Of a stretch of DNA of 64,000 nt, positions 32,854 through 45,255 are shown piece by piece. The DNA is taken from positions 25,999,524 through 26,063,523 of the forward strand of contig OY757916.1 in the NCBI GenBank assembly GCA_963585895.1. The letters are read 5' to 3'. The position numbers and the translations under genes were made by a program. Each line of letters starts with the position of its first letter. Within the stretch, counting starts at the first letter, position 1. The notes beneath the pieces are model-generated. The model was not told where the DNA came from. It searched no databases and was given only the letters and a program-made list of their open reading frames with translations. Origin of the DNA: Sepioteuthis lessoniana. Its lineage: Eukaryota > Mollusca > Cephalopoda > Myopsida > Loliginidae.

Positions 32854-33240
32854 TGTTGACTGATACATCCAGCCGTAGATAAAATCAATAAAATGACTAC
32901 TGGAAAACAAGCAATGCAGGGGCGTTAACCGTGACCAATGGAGAATAAGTATTGCGTAGGTGTGATCCATAGCCAATGAAAATCAAGCATTGTGTGGGAG
33001 AAGAGGTATGACCATGTGGGCCGCGTGGGAGTTTAAAGACCATATAAGGTCTAGAAGTTTGGCTGAAGTCAGTTCCCGCCGACTGTTCCGACTCCCGACA
33101 ACTCCTTTGTGTGTGTGAACTTTCTCCAACTGCTCTTCTGCTCCACACAAGCGTCACCGTCGAAGTATAAAATAAACGATAATATTTTTGTATATACGTG
33201 CTTCTCGTTTTTTGTCAAGATCCAGCAGTTGTATTCTACA
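32854..33240 (+). mobile_element. Candidate LTR with CCAAT, TATA and polyadenylation motifs
   Basis: TGTTGACTG at the start and TATTCTACA at 33,240. Two CCAAT boxes lie in related segments (gaccaatgg, agccaatga), followed by a TATA-like 'accatataagg' and 'aaaataaacg' about 65 bases from the end, in the order expected of an LTR. No target duplication and no second copy in the window, so confidence is limited. Confidence 0.4.
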
Positions 33241-33296
33241 AAATGAGTCTTTTTTATTGCTGCATGTTCATATTTCAGTGTTGCAGAGTTTGGTAG

Positions 33297-33965
33297 CCAT
33301 CATCATCATCATCATGTCATGCCATCAACACGGATCTCTCTGACCTCTACCGTCACCCTTCTCTATCGTCCATCGCTTTCGGTAGGTATTCAAAGCTGTA
33401 TCCTGTATCGGCACAGAGCTGTTATATGTAGGTTCTAGCTGGTCGTTCTGCCTTTGCTCGTCCATGTGAAGAAATCCATAGGAGTACGTCACTTGTCAGT
33501 TCGTCCCTACTTCTCCAGCAGTGTCCCGCATGTCTGGTTTGTCTAACTTGGATAGTTTTCGTGATGGGTGGTAAGTGGCTGTACAGCTGCTGCTTTGTTG
33601 GGTGCTACCTCCTGAACTTGTTCAGTATTACTTGCAGCATTCTTGTGTAGTTACTTTCTTTTTCTACATACGTTTAGTTAGTTTCCATGTAGTGTATCCA
33701 TACAGCTGTACTGACACGACCGCTGCTTGGAAAAAACAGCGTTTCATTTTATCGGTCAGGTCTGACTTCCATATGACCGATAGGCTTTCGATAGCTGTCC
33801 ATGCCTTTGCTAGTCGTGTGATGATGTCTCGGTTGATGAGATACTGCTTCCTGGGTAGGTGAACTTGTCTACTAGTTTCAGAGAACTACCGTTTAGTGTG
33901 GAGATGTCGCCTCTTTGATTAAAGCACATATATTCCGTCTCGTGTGCATTGACTGGGGCCTATGC
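33297..33965 (-). mobile_element. LINE H 3-prime fragment
   Basis: From the (ATC)n end at 33,299-33,315 back to residues of the RT thumb: minus-strand segments read 'WKSDLTDKMK' and 'LAKAWTAIESL' around 33,750-33,810 and 'FNQRGDIST' near 33,910. Stops interrupt it. Confidence 0.8.
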
Positions 33966-34268
33966 ATGTAATCTACAAACATAGTTGGAAGTAATACTGA
34001 TAAATAATCATAACTAGTATGCTACTAGTTTTGATTGTATAATGTTCCACAAAAAATAATGAAATCCTGGTATCTTTTATTTAGAAGACGGTAAACTTAT
34101 TATATGCATACATAACTGTGAACGTTTTAAGTAATAATATCAGTAAATCTTAATTATCAAAATACTGTAGTTATTTGTGTTTAACTCACGCCAATGTATA
34201 TATAATACGTACCTCTAACTGTGAATTTCTGAAAAAAATTTTCATGTATAATACACACAAACGTTTTA
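33966..34268. other. No gene seen
   Basis: AT-rich DNA with nothing recognisable. Confidence 0.4.
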
Positions 34269-34493
34269 GGTTTGGCTTGGTTTGGTTTCTTTATTTTTAT
34301 GGCATATCAAACTTTTTAGATCATTTAATGCCAAAGCCGAACAAATGAACAATAGTGATACTATTTGACCCATAGCTGGGAGGATAAGGGGATTCATACC
34401 TTTCCTAAAGGTATTTGTCCGAAACTGAACATAATAGCATGACTGGAGTTCGAACTCACTTACTACGATTCTGCAGTCCATCGGTTTAACACT
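34269..34493 (-). mobile_element. SINE A, head truncated
   Basis: Tail complement, 'cctttcctaaaggtatttgt', B-box complement 'ggagttcgaactcac', then breaks off before the A-box. Confidence 0.75.
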
Positions 34494-35344
34494 AACGTTT
34501 TAGAATTTGAAACAGCTAAATTTAGACTAAATTAAGCATTGTTCAACTTTTTGGGATTAATACTGGCTAAAAATAAGAATTTATATAGTCTATATAATGT
34601 GTTAAAACGCAAAATTTACATAGTATTTAGAACAAATACACGGACATGTTCGTGCAAAGATGTAACAAGTTTGCGACGAAAATAAGCTCAATTTTGGAGA
34701 AAGCATATTATAAACAAATTCACATTTTTTCATGGCGTAAAACATTAATTTGGACTATAGATATAACTTCCTGTCATTGGGATATGGTGCGGTCTTTTGT
34801 CGGAAAAAAGTTATGTTGTTCTCTTGTATAACACGCACGCTCTCTTTTTTGCTGAAACATCCGGAAAAATAGTGCGTCTTATACAGAAATAATTATAGTA
34901 TTGGAATCATAAAAACAATGTATTTTCTTCCGAAAAATTTGGATATTTAAAAAAGATGAAAAAAATGAAAAAAAAAAAAAAATGCTTAAACTGAAAATGC
35001 TGTCATTCCCTCCTCCTTTTTTTTATGATGTCAAACAAGATCTGCCGTTCTACGCTCATAAAATATACTTACTGCATTTGTGGATACATTTCAGACCCTG
35101 GTCATAAAAGTTGGTTCCTTGCATATTTCATAAGCATAGATTCTTACAAAATTTAAGTTAGTTTCCCACATGTGAATGCTCGCACGGGGGTTGAGCATTC
35201 TGGCGAAGGAAATTACGACTGCCACTCGCATAATGCAGAGCTCTTCGAATGAATTGAGCTCTCTTGTGTCCGGTAAGACAAAAATGTAAACAAACGAAAG
35301 CTACTACATAATGCCTTATAATTCCCGAGGTGACATGGTTCGCT
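34494..35344. other. No gene seen
   Basis: AT-rich with an A-run near 34,970-34,982. Nothing coding is supported. Confidence 0.4.
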
Positions 35345-35472
35345 TGCAGGCTGAGCGGTATGATATTAAGTCTAACGTAAAGTTGGGCTGGTTTCAATCC
35401 CAGCTTCAAGCGTCCTACGTGTCTAGCCACACTGAAGAGTTGTGATACAACGAAACAGTCAGTCAGTGGACG

Positions 35473-35478
<6 letters not shown>
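35345..35478 (+). mobile_element. SINE I with hammerhead
   Basis: Head 'caggctgagcggtatgatat', B-box 'tggtttcaatccc', linker 'caagcgtcctacgt', hammerhead at 35,421-35,474, then (TA)n to about 35,511. Confidence 0.75.
35421..35474 (+). ncRNA. Hammerhead ribozyme relic in SINE I
   Basis: Core CUGAAGA (variable position 7 is A), stem II GUUGU/ACAAC, GAA-ACA, then C17. Single mismatches are seen in stem III (A-A) and at the first pair of stem I, so activity is likely reduced. Confidence 0.65.
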
Positions 35479-35515
<37 letters not shown>

Positions 35516-35649
35516 GATAGGGCAACTTGCTAACCTCTGCTCCAAGTTTGAAAATATTAATCTCTTATGGTTATATTTGCTTTCGATAAAATTTGTTTTA
35601 TTTAATCACAGAGAACAAATGTGAAACATTAAGCAAGAAGTACATTTTG

Positions 35650-36015
35650 TACAAAATATACCCTTAGAAGCGCTCGCGTCGTAACGGTAATCATCGTAGA
35701 AGGGGATTTTCCTTCTTGAATCCAAATCCTAACACACACATACGCACACATATATGTATTTTCAATAATTACGAATGAGAAGGAGCTTGTAGGGTAACGG
35801 TTATCATCGTAAGAAGTGGACTTAGCTACTTGAACTCTATTTCTGTACGAGGCTGTTTGTAATTTCTGTAACCCTAACACCCTTGAGAAAAGCAGGAATA
35901 CAACTACAGCTTTTGGTAAATAATATAGCTGACAGGGCTCTTTAACCTTGATGGAGTAACTGGTATAGGAGAAGGAAAACTTTAGGAGAATTCAAACTAG
36001 TTGTAGACCTGGAAA
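35650..36015 (+). mobile_element. Degenerate SINE B-like sequence
   Basis: A-box-like 'gtagggtaacggttatcatc' and earlier 'cgtcgtaacggtaatcatcg', later 'taacacccttgagaaaagca', 'gctctttaaccttgatggag' and 'ggagaaggaaaactt'. Two head-like segments suggest a partial tandem or two insertions. Confidence 0.5.
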
Positions 36016-37124
36016 GAGATGAAGTCTGCCAAGCTATTTTTGCCCATAATACGCTACAAGAGCCATGCTCTCATGACTAAACCAGGTTACAGGACCAGTG
36101 AGTGAGAGAAGCCTGCTATAGAATCACAGAGTGCCAATCTTACAAGGGTTAATAAGTTGTTTTTTTTATAATGTGTTTCACAATAGACCTAAAGAATTCT
36201 TTTTTTACTTCTATCTCCAACCAGCTGTAAATATTTAAAGTTCTGTAAGAAAATGTCAACAGCAATAAATCCATTAAAAAAGATTGACTTTTAAAGCACT
36301 GAGACCATTACTCATAATTAAAAGGAGAAAAAACATATACACACACAGAAAGTCTAGTCTAAAAGAAGAGTCTGAGATTAATGAGTTATCAAGTGAGTAT
36401 TCTGAAAACAAACTATCCTTGTTTCTATTGTGAATTCCTTTGTCAAAGGTGAAATAAACTTCTGTGTTTTTTTCTACTGCACCATAAAGAATTGTTCTTT
36501 ATGTGTAACTCTATGCTGATTTATAGCTATGTTTTTGCTACTGCATTTTGCAGGTGCAGATTAGTCATTGGAGTATCATATGCAGCTTAAAAGTTTGTCA
36601 AATTGATATATATTCAGTGCATTAAGCGTTTGTTTGTTTTTTTGTTTTTGTTTTAATTTGATTTATTTTATTTCCTATTGTTTTGACGACTCTTTTCTAA
36701 CTTTTTTTGGCGGGGGGGTGCAAGGGATATAAATGCTGCTTTTTTTTTTTCTTGGTTTTATTTTTCTGCTTTTTTTTTTTAATATATATTTTTGTGGGTG
36801 GACAATCCATAATCCTTCCTGTTTGAAAAGCTGAATCCAGTTGCAGACATTGAATTTTTTTTTTTTTTTTCTGAATTACAAAGTATCCAATTTTCATCTA
36901 TTCACTTTCATTTTTCTTGTGAATTTCATCATCCTTTGAAGTCAAATGACTTTTTCAGTAAAGTATTCTTTGATCATTTCTAATACCTATAATCAATTAA
37001 TACCTATAATCAATTTCCTCTAGGATAAAAGTATTTACCTACAAACATATCTATTGACATATCTTTCTGATTTCCATTCTGAAATTTATGTTACCTTTCA
37101 TCCAAAATACTAACTTGACTCTCT
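36016..37124. other. No gene seen; T-rich runs
   Basis: AT-rich, with T-runs at about 36,741-36,752, 36,770-36,780 and 36,857-36,870. The frame at 36,697-36,897 is lysine-rich artefact. Confidence 0.45.
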
Positions 37125-37276
37125 GTCAGCTAAGTCGACTGGGGCTGTAGAATACACAGACTGCATCTCTGCTGAAGAGTAAGACAACTCCACCTTTAAT
37201 GGTTGTCCTCAATATGAAACTAAACTATCTGATGACAGTCCTGAATCTTCAGGGAAGGTAGAGTACCCCTTCATTG

Positions 37277-37341
37277 AAATGAAATCCTGCTTATAGAAAA
37301 TTTTACCTACCTAAGTATTCATTTAGAAATCATTCAATATG

Positions 37342-37403
<62 letters not shown>

Positions 37404-37470
37404 GAATTTGGCGTTAAATAACCTACAAGGGTTGATATGCCATAAAACCCAACCAACCAACCAACCAACA
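37277..37470 (+). mobile_element. Short tail-bearing retro-insertion with target duplication
   Basis: About 75 bases of unassigned sequence, (TA)n, then 'gaatttggcgttaaataacc', 'gttgatatgccataaaaccc' and ccaacc repeats. Flanked by exact 9-base repeats ccttcattg (37,268-37,276 and 37,471-37,479). The tail alone appears sufficient for mobilisation. Confidence 0.8.
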
Positions 37471-38030
37471 CCTTCATTGCAGTTACTCTCAGATCTATTC
37501 TGACTTAGAGTGGTAGCACCTGAGAGGGTCCTATCTACGGGTCAAATAGAACTGTCTGAGATTTAAACTATATGGAAACAAATGATGTATGTTAGTTTGA
37601 ATTGTAAGAAATAGATCATTTAACTGGGTGCAAATAGAACTATTATTGTGGATAACCTGGAACCATTTGATTGTGAGTCAATGAATGAATACTGTTCAAA
37701 AAATAATTTACCATTTTACTTGATGGAAACAAATGATTAATATTGAATAGAATTATTCATGTTTGATAGCAATGACTGAAACCATTTAACTGTGTCGAAA
37801 GAATAGCAATACTTGTGTGCAAACAAATTAGTTCTAACTCCTTTAAAAATAAAATTACTTACAAATCATAAATAAATGTGTGCAAACGGATAACTGATGT
37901 TAAATTAAATTGTTACTGTCAGTTACATAGCAACACTTGAAACCATTTGACCATGTACAAAAAAAATTAGCTTAGGCTCATTTTAAAATTTTATCAACAA
38001 AATGTGTTTACAAATAATATATATTCAATA

Positions 38031-38322
38031 GGAGGTGCCCGTGGTGTAATGGTTATTGTCGTAGGAAATGGACACGGTAACACGAGTTCAAATCCTGGAT
38101 GAGACTGATTGCATTTCACATTGCACTAATACCCTTGGGAAAGGTATGAATCCAATTATTCTCCCTCCAGCTATGGGTAAATAGTAGGACAGACTGGGTT
38201 CTTCAGCCTTGGTGAGGCAACTAGTCTAGGAGAAGGAAAACTCTGAATTCAAACCTGTTAAACTCTGCTTAATAATTGACCTTGTGTCATATCCTGCCCG
38301 AGCGGAGGGGTTGGTAAATAGG
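38031..38322 (+). mobile_element. SINE B, complete, with target duplication
   Basis: A-box TGGTGTAATGG, B-box GAGTTCAAATCCT, central 'aatacccttgggaaaggtat', 'ccctccagctatgggtaa', and end 'ggaggggttggtaaata'. Flanked by the exact 14-base repeat atatatattcaata (38,017-38,030 and 38,323-38,336). Reference copy for the family. Confidence 0.9.
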
Positions 38323-38539
38323 ATATATATTCAATATATATACCTGAATAGGATTTGGCATCAAATAACCTTCAAGGGCTGGTATATAAAAAAAAACCAA
38401 CCAACCAACTTTGACTCTTTGTTTTACAAGAAATGTATCTATCTATTTATCTGTTTCATCAGTCATTCTTATCTAGTAGTATACTGACCAGTTACTCAAG
38501 CACTCAACCAATCTATCAATATTTTTTAACTATCAACCA

Positions 38540-38979
38540 AAATACATTTATCTACATACTGCTATATGGATGCACTACTTGGATGCTAACAAAACAGCTA
38601 GAGAAGAAGCAAGACGGCAACTACACAAGAATGTTGCGAGCAATATTAAACAAGTCCTGGTGGCAACACCCCACAAAGCACCAACTATACGGTCACCTGC
38701 CTCCCATCATGAAGACTATCACAATTTAGATGAACCAGGCATGCAGGACAATGCTGGAGGAGCAGAGATGAGCTCATAAGTGATATACTCCTATGGACCC
38801 CCACATATGGCCGAGCAAAAGCAGGACGACCAGCAAGAACATACATATAGCAGCTATGTGAAGATACAGGATGTATCCCAGAAGACATGCCAGAGGCGAT
38901 GAACGATAGGGAAAAGTGGTGAGAGTGGGTCAGGGAAATCCGTGCTGCAGCATGAGATGATGATGATGATGATGATGAT
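38540..38979 (+). mobile_element. LINE H 3-prime end
   Basis: Plus-strand decayed frame: 'LLYGCTTWMLTKQLEKK', 'NYTRMLRAILNKSW', 'QHPTKHQLYGHLPPIMKTIT' (about 38,555-38,729), then non-coding remnant to (GAT)n at 38,954-38,979. Same C terminus as the other copies, well preserved apart from frameshifts. Confidence 0.85.
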
Positions 38980-39079
38980 AGTCATCAATTTCTCATGTAT
39001 CAATTAAACACACTATATATTCTTTATTATCTCTTTGTTCAGTAACATACTTAGTGATGCACATTGATGTATCAGTAAG

Positions 39080-39765
39080 GACAGAGAAAAAGAAGATAAA
39101 AAAAGAGAAAGAGGAAGGAAAGAAAGCGGCAAAAAAGAAAAAATAGAAAGAAAAAAGTGAAAGAGTAAAGAAAGAAAGTAGAAAGAAAAGAAAGAATAGA
39201 GAAAGAAAAAAAGTAAGCGTAAAGAAAAAAAGGAGAAAAGAAAAAGAGTACGAAAATAAAGAGGAAGAAAGGAGAGAAAAGAAAAGAAAAAGAAAAGTCA
39301 AATAAAAGAGAAAGAGTCAAGGAAAAAAAAAGAAAAGAATAAAGAAAGAAAAAAGAGAAGAAAAAGAATACAAAAAGAAGGGAGAGAAAAGAGAAAGAAA
39401 AAAAGAAAGAGTAAATAAAAAAGGAGAAAAAAGAGTTGGAAAATAAAGAAGAAAGGAGAGAAAAGAAAAGAAAAGAAAAGAAAAAGTGAAGGCAAAGAAA
39501 AGAGAAAGAGTCAATGAAAAAAAAGAAAGGAAGGAAGAAAGAAAAAAGAAGGGAAAAGGAATACAAAAAAGAAGGGAGAGAAAAGAGAAAGAAAAAGAAA
39601 GAGTAAGGAAAAAAAGAGAAGAAAGGAGAAAAGAAAAGAAAAAGTGAAGGCAAAGAAAAGAGAAAGAGTCAAGGAAAAAAAGAAAAGGAGAAAGAAAGAA
39701 AAAAAAAGAAAAGAATACAAAAAAGAAGGGAGTGAAAAGAGAAAGAAAAAGAAAGAGTAAATAAT
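39080..39765 (+). repeat. Long polypurine tract
   Basis: Nearly 700 bases of A and G with rare pyrimidines, built from GAAAA, GAAAGA and AAGGA units. A block containing 'gtgaaggcaaagaaaagaga' then 'aagagtca' recurs near 39,486 and 39,644 with a degenerate earlier copy near 39,295. The 193-codon reverse frame (poly Phe/Ser) is an artefact. Confidence 0.9.
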
Positions 39766-39789
39766 TAACATATTCATCTGTTATTGAAA

Positions 39790-40010
39790 GACGCTCTCAT
39801 TCACGCCCATTTACATATTTACTGGGAGGAAATAGACTTGTAGAACAGAGTTCAAATCTTGACAAGGAAGTTCCCCCAAAACACTCAGAAAAGACATAAA
39901 TCCTTCTATTCCCAGCCTGCTATGGTTAAATATTTGGGCAGACTGGGTACAAATGTTTACCTGACTCATTAACACAGCAACAGAGATCAGATTTCCATAG
40001 AGGGTTAACC
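39790..40010 (+). mobile_element. Degenerate SINE B-like sequence
   Basis: 'gagttcaaatcttgacaagg' as B-box, 'ttctattcccagcctgctat' and 'ggttaaatatttgggcagac' follow SINE B order with heavy decay. Confidence 0.45.
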
Positions 40011-40021
40011 TGTCAGTAGCA

Positions 40022-40170
40022 GTCTATGCTTTACCAATGCATATATTGACATCATTTTCAGTAGATGAGATATTACTACCCGAGTACATGAACTGGTCTA
40101 CTAATTTCAGAGATTTAGCTTTTAATGAGATGTCGCCATCATGTGAACTTTGTTTTATTCCAGGATTTAA
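40022..40170 (-). mobile_element. LINE H internal fragment
   Basis: 'gatgagatattactacccga' and 'gaactggtctactaatttca' are the complement of the thumb-region segment also seen at 33.85 and 62.25 kb. Neither end of the LINE present. Confidence 0.65.
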
Positions 40171-40329
40171 ATTGTCATGTCATGCATATAAAGAATATAT
40201 TTGTATCAAAATACCAAAAATATTTTTAAAAGTTTTTGTCAAAATAACTTCTCAAGTAGGCTTCCCCTTTTTTTTTACTTTTTAAATGCCATAAAGAGCA
40301 CACATGAACTTCCTGCAATATATATATAT

Positions 40330-40600
40330 AAGGAAATTAAATGCAACTATGAAGAAAAGTAGAAAAAAAAATCCAAATTTGATGAATTTATTATAGAAGA
40401 CGATGTTGAACATTTTGGTTATAATAACCTTCTTCCGGACTTTAAATTCATCAAAAGTGTTGTTCAGATAGCAATGGATGTTTGATGAAACAGCATCAAA
40501 CATCTATCACTATCTTAACCCTTTTTAAAATCATGAAAAGTGTTGTAAAAATAGTGATAGATGTTTGATCCAATTTCATTTATATCTCGTATATATATAT
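40330..40600. repeat. Nested inverted and direct repeats, possible Penelope terminus
   Basis: Perfect 19-base inverted arms at 40,495-40,513 and 40,551-40,569; a smaller perfect one, gatgtttgatg/catcaaacatc, overlaps it. Direct copies about 80 bases apart start at 40,451 and 40,533 (aaaagtgttgt). The minus strand at 40,391-40,440 resembles a Penelope hammerhead with two core substitutions. Confidence 0.6.
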
Positions 40601-40740
40601 ATATGAGTATGGTTGTCACTAACTCACTGGATTTGTAACAGACCAAATGCAGTATAATTTGGAGAGTGCTCAATATCTGTGACAGAGCTATTATATAATA
40701 ATAAATAAATATATATTAGTTTTTATATATATCTAATAGC

Positions 40741-40812
40741 ATGGATGCTTATCTGCAACCACTGGTTTCATGTCATCTTTCTATGACAATCATCAGACAG
40801 CTTGTTATATTT
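40741..40812 (-). ncRNA. Hammerhead ribozyme candidate (family J)
   Basis: Minus strand: CUGU, then core CUGAUGA, stem II UGUCAU/AUGACA around AGAAAG with a U-U mismatch at its base, GAA, stem III ACC/GGU around AGU, U as cleavage nucleotide, then GCAG closing stem I (three canonical pairs plus G-U). All core positions are intact. A second copy at about 60,050-60,110 keeps the 3-prime half but not the CUGAUGA. Confidence 0.6.
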
Positions 40813-40856
40813 ATAAGTAAAAAGTGCTCAATATTTGTTATTCAGTGTGTATATCT

Positions 40857-41104
40857 TACTGGGCCATTGGCCTAATGAGTAGAGTGTTCACCAATGGTCC
40901 GGGAGACTGGAGTTCAATCCCAGGTCGAGTCATACCAAAGACTCAAAAAATGGTACTTTATGCTACTTTGCTTAACAAGGTACGGATCAAGGGTAAAGTG
41001 GAGCAATCTAGGGAAAGGAGTAGCGCCCTTCCCTACACTATGGTGTAGTAGCTATGGAAAAGGAAGCTTTCGGGTCACCCTCGACAAGGTCGTCAACTTT
41101 TACT
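40857..41104 (+). mobile_element. SINE C, complete
   Basis: Head 'ggccattggcctaatgagta', B-box 'gagttcaatcccaggtc', body 'tacggatcaagggtaaagtg', end 'aaggtcgtcaactttta'. The best-preserved head of the family in this window. Confidence 0.85.
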
Positions 41105-41294
41105 ATGTATATCGAAGTTAATATAGTGTACATGTAGAGTCAGTGGCAATTGGTGACTGTTAGTTTTGTGCTTATGTCATCATCAGACTATGACTTGTTC
41201 CCTTTATTACATGGACAAGAATTTGACAATGACCTGGTGCCACTGACTCTATGGTTTGTTCGGGTTACTTCATTAAATGGCAGATCAACCATGA

Positions 41295-41883
41295 ACCAGT
41301 TTGCTGGGGCTGTAGAATACACCAACTGCTTTTCTGCAGAGGTTTAAGACCCCACCTCCAATGAGTGTCCTGTATAGGACATTAAACAATCTAATGGTGA
41401 ACTTCTAGTAATGCTGGAGTTTTGGGGAATGTGGAGTACTCCTTTATTACCATTGCTCTCAGGTCCACTCTGGCCTGGAGTGGTAGCACCTGATAGAGTC
41501 CGATGAATGGGTCAAATAGAACTAAACTGTGTCCTAAGGCTAGACTGAATTGCTTGAAATCGGACTGTTTTGGCATTTAAACTACATACTTACGCTAAAC
41601 TGAATTGTTTGAAATGGAACTATTTTTGGATGCTAAACTGAATTGTTTGAAATAGAACTGTTTTGACATTTAAGTGTGTGTAAACAAAAAACTATACTTA
41701 TACTAACCTGAATTGTTTGAAATAGAACTGTTTTGACATTTAAGTGTGTGTAAACAAAAAACTATACATATACTAACCTGAATTGTTTGAAATAGAACTG
41801 TTAATTTGTTAAAAAATGGTTTTGGCATTATATAACCTACAATGGTTGATGTGCCATAAAACCAAACCAAACCAAACCAAACC
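41295..41883 (+). mobile_element. Family D, compact complete copy
   Basis: Head 'gtttgctggggctgtagaat', conserved block, internal repeats including two 70-base units with one difference (41,641-41,710 and 41,711-41,780), hairpin tail 'ggcattatataacctac' plus 'ttgatgtgccataaaacc' and four aaacc repeats. Confidence 0.85.
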
Positions 41884-41960
41884 ATTATGGATTATTTAAT
41901 GTGGAGGCTATTCTTGTAGAATAACAGTAGTGTAACTATTTAACCTATAGCTAGGTTGAC
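41884..41960 (-). mobile_element. SINE A tail-side fragment
   Basis: 'ggattatttaatgtggaggc' and 'gtagaataacagtagtgtaa' match the reverse of the SINE A 3-prime third. It follows D directly, tail against tail. Confidence 0.5.
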
Positions 41961-43895
<1,935 letters not shown>

Positions 43896-43964
43896 TAATT
43901 AAGACTTAATGCAAAGAAAGAAAAAATTAATAAATTTTTAGAAAATTGAAAATTTCTATTTCAG

Positions 43965-44240
43965 AGCTTAGAATGCAGTCACTGCACAAAATACAACAGT
44001 GTAAAGCCTCCCTGGCCAAAAATTGGGGTATCTTGGATAGTACTCTAAACTACATCTGATGGTGAGGGTTCAGTTTTGAAGATCCAAAGGGTGTGGTTTA
44101 CCCTTTCACTGCCATTGCTCACAGGTCTACACTGACTCTCTTAGTGGTAGTACCTGTTTGGTATCCATCAATGAATTAGATAGATCTATGTAAAAAATTT
44201 TCCCATTTGATTGAACAAGGTGCAAAGAAACCTTAGAAAC
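43965..44240 (+). mobile_element. Family D short variant
   Basis: 'gaatgcagtcactgcac', 'ctacatctgatggtgagg', 'gttcagttttgaagatcc' and 'ttagtggtagtacctgtttg' follow the D conserved block; no hairpin tail. Confidence 0.55.
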
Positions 44241-44504
44241 AATTAGACAAAAAATGTAGATATAACTGTACAATGGAGATGATTCCCTTACATTCTGAAT
44301 AAAATAACCCAAGATATTCCATTAAAATCGATCAATGAATTAATCAATCATTCTTCTAAATTAGTTTATTTCTTAATTTTTTGGTTATTACTTGTTTATT
44401 TCTTTTCTGTATCTCCAACACACAATGCATCCCTCTCTTTTTAGCTATCAATGTACGTATTTATATCTATCGACATATGAACGCATAAACGCATACATAT
44501 ATCA

Positions 44505-44990
44505 TCATCTTCATTATGTTGTGCCCTGAGCAGGGATTTCCCGGACTCTTTCTCACCATTCATCTCTATCATCCATCACTTCTGGCAGGTCATCCAGGAT
44601 CAAAGACAGAATAAGCAGACACAAAATGTCTGTCCTATTTAATCAAACATGTTTAAAAGAAAAATTCCGCCTATATATATACATATCCTCTGTGTGAAGG
44701 CGTCCATAGGAGAATGTCGCTTAAGAGTTTGTCCTTACTACTCCAGCTGTGTCTCACATGTCTAGTTTGTCTAATTTAGATGGTTTTAGAGATGGTAGGT
44801 AGGTGGCCATACAGCTGCTGTTTAGTGGGATATTTTTTCCAGTATTTGTTTAATATAGCTCATAGCATTCTTGTGTAATTGCCATCAAGCTTTTTTTCCA
44901 TACACTTCGTCAGTATCCATGTGGTGTATCCATATAGTAGTATGTACACGACCACTGCTTGGAAAAAATTGCGTTTTATTTTATCAGATA
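44505..44990 (-). mobile_element. LINE H 3-prime part of a 5-prime-inverted insertion
   Basis: Starts at 'atcatcatcttcattatgtt' and runs on the minus strand back to residues 'KIKRNFFQAVVVYILLYGYT' (about 44,925-44,985). Directly adjoins an oppositely oriented LINE H segment. Confidence 0.8.
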
Positions 44991-45150
44991 AATACACCTG
45001 CCAGTGCTGAATCCTCGCTGCATAATCTGAAGCAGACAGCAGGTAGCATAGGCCTCCATGTGAATGCAGACAAAACGGAGTACACGTGGTTTCATCAAAG
45101 AGGAGACATCTGCACACTAAATAGTGGTTCTCTGAAAAAAATGGACAAGA
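44991..45150 (+). mobile_element. Inverted 5-prime part of the same LINE H insertion
   Basis: Plus strand reads 'NTPASAESSLHNLK', 'GSIGLHVNADKTEYTWFHQ' and 'DICTLNSGSLKKMDK', which in an intact element lie just upstream of the minus-strand segment at 44,505-44,990. This is the arrangement produced by twin priming. Confidence 0.8.
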
Positions 45151-45255
45151 GTCTAACGTAACGTTAGACGGGTTTCGATCCTGTCTTCGAGCGTCCTGCG
45201 TGTCTAGCCACACTGAAGAGTTCTGATAGAACGAAACAGTCTGTCTGTGGATGAC

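Larger units (their letters stand above)
37125..38410 (+). mobile_element. Family D copy with two nested insertions
   Basis: Head 'gtcgactggggctgtagaat', interrupted at 37,277-37,470, resumes 'cagttactctcagatctatt', then degenerate internal repeats ('ccatttaactg', 'caaacaaatgattaatattg'), interrupted again by SINE B at 38,031-38,322, and ends in tail 'ggatttggcatcaaataacc' with ccaacc repeats. Confidence 0.8.

Noticed and set aside
39072-39653. 193-codon reverse frame of Phe, Ser and Leu
   Set aside because: Pure translation of the polypurine tract's complement; no start context, domain or codon structure.
40391-40440. Hammerhead on the minus strand
   Set aside because: U4 and G12 are both substituted; listed only as a relic within the inverted-repeat region.
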